DNA of 54,553 bases from Algoriphagus sp. (lineage in GTDB: Bacteria; Bacteroidota; Bacteroidia; Cytophagales; Cyclobacteriaceae). Positions within the stretch are counted from its first letter, which is position 1. Each line of letters starts with the position of its first letter. The stretch is taken from positions 1-54,553 of the forward strand of contig JANQWS010000084.1 in the NCBI GenBank assembly GCA_030729785.1. Reading direction: 5' to 3'. The notes under the pieces were generated by a model that had not been told where the DNA came from, searched no databases, and was given only the letters and a program-made list of their open reading frames with translations. The translations under genes and the position numbers were made by a program. Shown here piece after piece: positions 51,459-54,553 of this stretch.

Positions 51459-52751
51459 ATGAAAAAAATATTCCTACCCCTACTTCTTCTCAGCGGCACC
51501 GTCTTTGGCCAAAGTAAGTTGCGGCCAAGCATCGACCAGAAAGCCGCATCCATCGAAACCAAGGTAATCGACTGGAGACGTGACATCCACCAGCACCCAG
51601 AACTCGGCAACGAGGAAACGCGCACTGCCAAAATGGTAGCGGACCACTTGCGCTCCTTGGGCATTGAAGTGCAGGAAGGGGTAGCCACTACAGGGGTAGT
51701 GGGCATTTTACGTGGCGGCAAGCCAGGGCCAATGGTTGCCCTTCGTGCTGATATGGATGCACTTCCCGTGACTGAGCGGGTAGACTTACCTTTCAAATCC
51801 ACCGTCACCGCCACCTACAATGGGCAGCAAACCGGCGTGATGCATGCTTGTGGACACGATAGCCACGTGGCCATCCTAATGGGAGTAGCGGAAGTACTTG
51901 CCGGCATGAAGGCTCAGCTGGAAGGATCCGTCAAATTTATTTTTCAACCCGCCGAAGAAGGGATTTACATCCCAGGAGTAACTTCCTGGGGTGCCAAACA
52001 AATGGTCGCTGAAGGCGTGATGAAAGATGTGGATGCCATCTTTGGACTACACATCTCCGCACAAACCGAGGTAGGCAAGATTGGTTACCGTTCTGGACCT
52101 GCTCAAGCTGCCGTGGACAACTTGGAGATCATCGTGCACGGTACCCAGGCACACGGCGCATCCCCCTGGTCTGGGGTAGATCCTATTGTAACCGCTTCGC
52201 AGATTGTATCTGGTCTCCAGACCATCTTGTCTCGTAGCGTCAACGTCACCCAAAATCCAGCGGTAGTCACCGTAGGTGCCATTCATGGAGGCATTCGTCA
52301 CAATATCATTCCTGAAAAAGTAGAAATGATCGGTACCATCCGCACCTTCGGTGAGCAGCAGCAAGACCTGATCCACCGACGCATCACTGAGATCGCCACC
52401 AATATTGCCGAGAGTGCTGGCGCGCGTGCAGAGGTCAACATTACCAAACTCTATCCTTCTACGGTCAATGACCCTACCTTGACTGCCAAGATGGTTTCCA
52501 CCTTGGAAGCTGCTGCAGGTAAGGAGAATGTGAACGTAAACCCACCTGTGACTGGAGCAGAAGACTTTAGCTTCTACCAGCGCGAAAAGCCGGGCCTGTT
52601 TATCGGTTTGGGAGGCATGAAAAAAGGAGGCGATCCCACCAAAACTCCTTCACACCACACCCCTGACTTTTACCTGGATGAGAGTGGCTTTGTACTCGGT
52701 GTTCGCGTGATGAGCTACTTTGTGGTAGACTTTATGGGAATGAAGAAGTAG
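51459..52751 (+). CDS. Secreted M20D amidohydrolase, copy 1
   Basis: A 430-residue exported metal-dependent amidohydrolase of the hippurate/N-acyl-amino-acid/IAA-amino-acid hydrolase group. The signal peptide ends VFGQ (1-18). Metal ligands include H129, C131 and H133 in MHACGHDSH and E166-E167 in QPAEEG; H46 (RRDIHQHPELG) and the late His in SHHTPDFY complete the pattern. It would release amino acids from N-acyl conjugates in the periplasm. The downstream gene is a near-duplicate. A terminator lies between them, so the copies can be expressed separately. Confidence 0.92.
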   Translation: MKKIFLPLLLLSGTVFGQSKLRPSIDQKAASIETKVIDWRRDIHQHPELGNEETRTAKMVADHLRSLGIEVQEGVATTGVVGILRGGKPGPMVALRADMDALPVTERVDLPFKSTVTATYNGQQTGVMHACGHDSHVAILMGVAEVLAGMKAQLEGSVKFIFQPAEEGIYIPGVTSWGAKQMVAEGVMKDVDAIFGLHISAQTEVGKIGYRSGPAQAAVDNLEIIVHGTQAHGASPWSGVDPIVTASQIVSGLQTILSRSVNVTQNPAVVTVGAIHGGIRHNIIPEKVEMIGTIRTFGEQQQDLIHRRITEIATNIAESAGARAEVNITKLYPSTVNDPTLTAKMVSTLEAAAGKENVNVNPPVTGAEDFSFYQREKPGLFIGLGGMKKGGDPTKTPSHHTPDFYLDESGFVLGVRVMSYFVVDFMGMKK

Positions 52752-52759
52752 TTTTTTGT

Positions 52760-52789
52760 CCACGGTCGACTGTCCACAGTCCCCCTACA
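52760..52789. repeat. Short relic of the GGTCGAC/GACCACAG repeat
   Basis: GTCCACGGTCGACTGTCCACAG sits just after the first M20D gene and matches the CGGTCCAC/GACCACAG core of the MITE-like repeat and of the inverted repeat at 12901. Only the core is left. Confidence 0.45.
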
Positions 52790-52793
52790 TTAG

Positions 52794-52821
52794 ACCTCCC
52801 AGAGCGATTTGGGAGGTTTTT
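52794..52821 (+). terminator. Terminator between the two M20D copies
   Basis: ACCTCCCA (52794-52801) and TGGGAGGT (52810-52817) form an 8-bp perfect stem with an 8-nt loop, followed by five T. It lies about 43 bp beyond the copy 1 stop codon. Confidence 0.88.
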
Positions 52822-52853
52822 GCTTTTTAGACCTCTCAAACCCACGGAAAACT

Positions 52854-52882
52854 TTTGCATTTACTAAAATCTACTACATTTG
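52854..52882 (+). promoter_or_regulatory. Promoter candidate for M20D copy 2
   Basis: TTTG at 52854-52857 and TACATTTG at 52875-52882 match the -33 and -7 elements of the Bacteroidota primary promoter, but with 17 rather than 19 bp between them. It would start transcription near 52889, about 23 bp before the ATG. Confidence 0.5.
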
Positions 52883-52911
52883 TTTGAATCGAATCAGCCC
52901 TTAAAATGACC

Positions 52912-54198
52912 ATGAAAAAACTCCTCCTCCCCCTACTCTTGATCGCTACCACTACGGTGGGTCAGTCCAAACTTCGTCCCAGCATTGACCAGAAAGCCCA
53001 GGGAGTGGAGGCCAAAGTAATCGAGTGGAGACGGGATTTTCACCAGCATCCCGAACTGGGAAATCAGGAAGTGCGCACCGCCAAGATCGTCGCCGATCAC
53101 CTCCGTTCCCTAGGCATGGAAGTCACTGAAAATGTAGCGGTCACTGGCGTAGTGGGCGTTCTTCGTGGCGGCAAGCCCGGTCCTATGGTGGCCCTTCGTG
53201 CCGATATGGATGCCCTTCCTGTAACGGAGCGGGTTGACCTTCCTTTCAAATCCACCGTCACGGCCACCTACAATGGACAGCAAACAGGCGTCATGCATGC
53301 CTGTGGGCACGATTCCCATACCGCCATCTTGATGGGGGTGGCCGAAGTATTGGCAGCACATAAAAATCAATTGGAAGGTTCGGTCAAGTTTATTTTCCAA
53401 CCTGCAGAAGAAGGCGTATCCGATGTCCCCATGGCAGGAGCCGAACTGATGGTGAAGGAGGGAGTTATGAAAGACGTGGATGCCATTTTTGGCCTGCACA
53501 TCTGGGCACAGGTAGAAGCCGGTAAAATCGGTTACCGCCCAGGACCCACCATGGCCGCAGTAGATATCCTGGGCATCAACGTACTGGGCACCCAAGCGCA
53601 CGGCGCCTCCCCTTGGTCGGGGGTAGATCCCATCGTCACTTCCGCACAGATCATCACGGGTCTGCAAACGATCCTCTCCCGCAGTGTGAATGTGACCGAA
53701 AACCCAGCAGTAGTCACCGTAGGTGCTATCCACGGAGGTATCCGCCACAATATCATTCCTGAAAAAGTAGAGCTTATCGGGACCATACGCACTTTTGGCG
53801 AAGCGCAACAAGCACTCGTACACCGCAGAATCAATGAAATCGCTACCAATATAGCCGAAAGCGCAGGCGCCAAGGCTGAAGTCAATATTCTCAAGCTCTA
53901 CCCAGCGACAGTCAATGACAAAGCCTTGACAGCGACCATGCTCCCCTCGCTCCATGCTGCCGCAGGAAAAGAAAATTTGATCTTGATGGACCCAATGACA
54001 GTTTCGGAAGACTTCAGTTTTTTCCAAAGAGAAAAACCAGGGGTATTTGTATTCTTGGGTGGCATGAAGCCAGGTGCTGATCCTCTTAAAACCCCCTCTC
54101 ATCACACCCCAGACTTTTACTTGGATGAAAGTGGATTCGTACTCGGCGTTCGCGCCTTAAGTTACCTGGTGGTGGATTACATGGGGATGAAGAAATAA
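52912..54198 (+). CDS. Secreted M20D amidohydrolase, copy 2
   Basis: A 428-residue paralogue of the preceding gene with the same signal-peptide design (ending VGQ), the same MHACGHDSH and QPAEEG metal motifs and long identical stretches (for example RADMDALPVTERVDLPFKST). The copies differ most in the loop after PAEEG (VSDVPMAGAEL against IYIPGVTSWGAKQ), after VDAIFGLHI (WAQVEAGKI against SAQTEVGKI), and near the C-terminus (LILMDPMTVSEDFSFF against VNVNPPVTGAEDFSFY). Those loops line the substrate site in this family, so substrate preference may have diverged. I start at the second ATG, matching copy 1. Confidence 0.92.
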   Translation: MKKLLLPLLLIATTTVGQSKLRPSIDQKAQGVEAKVIEWRRDFHQHPELGNQEVRTAKIVADHLRSLGMEVTENVAVTGVVGVLRGGKPGPMVALRADMDALPVTERVDLPFKSTVTATYNGQQTGVMHACGHDSHTAILMGVAEVLAAHKNQLEGSVKFIFQPAEEGVSDVPMAGAELMVKEGVMKDVDAIFGLHIWAQVEAGKIGYRPGPTMAAVDILGINVLGTQAHGASPWSGVDPIVTSAQIITGLQTILSRSVNVTENPAVVTVGAIHGGIRHNIIPEKVELIGTIRTFGEAQQALVHRRINEIATNIAESAGAKAEVNILKLYPATVNDKALTATMLPSLHAAAGKENLILMDPMTVSEDFSFFQREKPGVFVFLGGMKPGADPLKTPSHHTPDFYLDESGFVLGVRALSYLVVDYMGMKK

Positions 54199-54207
54199 TC
54201 AACTTTA

Positions 54208-54353
54208 ATTATCCGCAATCCTATCAGTAGCTCAAAAAAGTAATAAACACTGCGGATAATCGCTGACAGACCACGGTCTGCAGGCAGACCACAGTCCACA
54301 GCTCATGGAAATGAACTCCAAGCCTTCTTTTCTTGGATTAAACAAAAAAGCGA
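54208..54353. repeat. MITE-like repeat, copy D (with internal duplication)
   Basis: ATTATCCGCAATC (54208-54220), CAGTAGC, GCGGATAATCG (54252-54262), CTGACAGACCACGGTC, CAGACCACAGTCCACAGCTCA and GAACTCCAAGCC follow the order of copy A. An extra segment, TCTGCAGGCAGACCACAGTC, duplicates the GACCAC(A/G)GTC core around a CTGCAG. The right terminal repeat is reduced to AAAAAGCG. The 301 bp after the second M20D gene hold no gene that I can support. Confidence 0.7.
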
Positions 54354-54499
54354 ATTCTCCTTTTATTATGCCCTGTACACCGAACTCGTTCCATAAGTTT
54401 GAATTACCATTCTGAACAGCTCGTTTTGTCAGATAACTATTTACTGCTCCAAAGGGAGTTTACTCCGCGGGATTGTGGGGCAAAAAACACTAGTTTTGC

Positions 54500-54553
54500 C
54501 TACATCCTACGCAGCAATTCGGCTAAAATTTGACTCATGATCGGTTCTGCCTT
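54500..54553 (-). CDS. Possible C-terminus of a leftward gene (partial)
   Basis: Reading leftward from the window edge, 17 codons stay open (KAEPIMSQILAELLRRM) and end at TAG (54500-54502). The amphipathic, leucine-rich ending looks like a real protein tail. With so little sequence it could be chance. Confidence 0.3.
   Translation of the reverse strand, partial: KAEPIMSQILAELLRRM

Noticed and set aside
53110-54105. Long leftward ORF of 331 codons
   Set aside because: It is antisense to the well-supported M20D copy 2, and its histidine/cysteine-rich translation is typical of a shadow frame.
54312-54416. 34-codon ORF (ATG) after the second M20D gene
   Set aside because: It begins inside the decayed repeat copy D and its translation looks random.

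Overview
The window looks like chromosomal DNA from a gliding-type member of the Bacteroidota, most likely order Cytophagales (Cyclobacteriaceae, Algoriphagus-like). The evidence is the gliding ABC transporter operon gldA-gldF-gldG, a PorT-like gene overlapping ubiE/menG, a secreted FG-GAP protein with a type IX sorting domain, lineage-typical families (DUF5606, DUF4290, DUF5686, DUF5916, PF14905-type TonB receptor), a MurA with Asp in place of the fosfomycin-binding Cys, promoters of the form TTTG-N19-TAnnTTTG, and a general lack of strong Shine-Dalgarno sequences. The genus is an inference. I see no rRNA or tRNA gene, no CRISPR array, no phage and no intact insertion sequence.

Layout. 1-6620: start of a secreted protein, two tiny membrane proteins, a lipoprotein amidohydrolase, a T9SS-exported FG-GAP protein and murF. 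6866-14363: DUF2461, MarC, rnhA, a TIM-barrel isomerase, a small unknown gene, DUF5606, engB, ubiE/menG, porT-like and a purine permease. 14360-24801: an exported MTA/SAH nucleosidase coupled to the permease, an outer-membrane group (TonB-type barrel, DUF5916, DUF5686), the stump of a VCBS/ASPIC-type gene and a vanadium haloperoxidase-like lipoprotein. 25010-32444: nadD, gmk, an anti-sigma factor and an ECF sigma factor as one leftward operon, then LpxL-like, UvrD, DUF4290 and MurA going right. 32445-33732: a gene-poor, AT-rich, repeat-rich stretch holding one LprI-like gene. 33733-45767: a long rightward run with a sugar-acid module (IlvD/Edd dehydratase, SDR, acetoacetate-decarboxylase-like protein, SDR), then exported hydrolases and oxidoreductases (lipoprotein, Tat-exported NIF3-like, M20 peptidase, GH13, Tat Gfo/Idh/MocA, Tat isomerase), then VOC and VF530 proteins. 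45980-51320: dnaN, gldG-gldF-gldA and an SDR, all leftward. 51459-54198: a tandem pair of secreted M20D amidohydrolases.

How the genes fit together. PorT-like and the T9SS-sorted protein are parts of one export system, and GldAFG serves the associated gliding apparatus. The permease and the exported nucleosidase look like a purine salvage pair. The sugar-acid genes are translationally coupled (two start/stop overlaps) and could form an oxidative sugar route whose lyase is the acetoacetate-decarboxylase-like protein; this is the best candidate here for an undescribed pathway. The Tat-exported oxidoreductase and isomerase, next to a GH13 lipoprotein, suggest sugar chemistry in the periplasm.

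Intergenic DNA carries at least three dispersed repeat types. One is an approximately 148-bp MITE-like element with an 11-bp terminal inverted repeat, present in several copies. The second is built of short hairpins of the form GATT-NNN-AATC. The third is a CTGCGnA/GCAGAG-rich inverted repeat. All functional statements are homology reasoning by eye; no database search was run.
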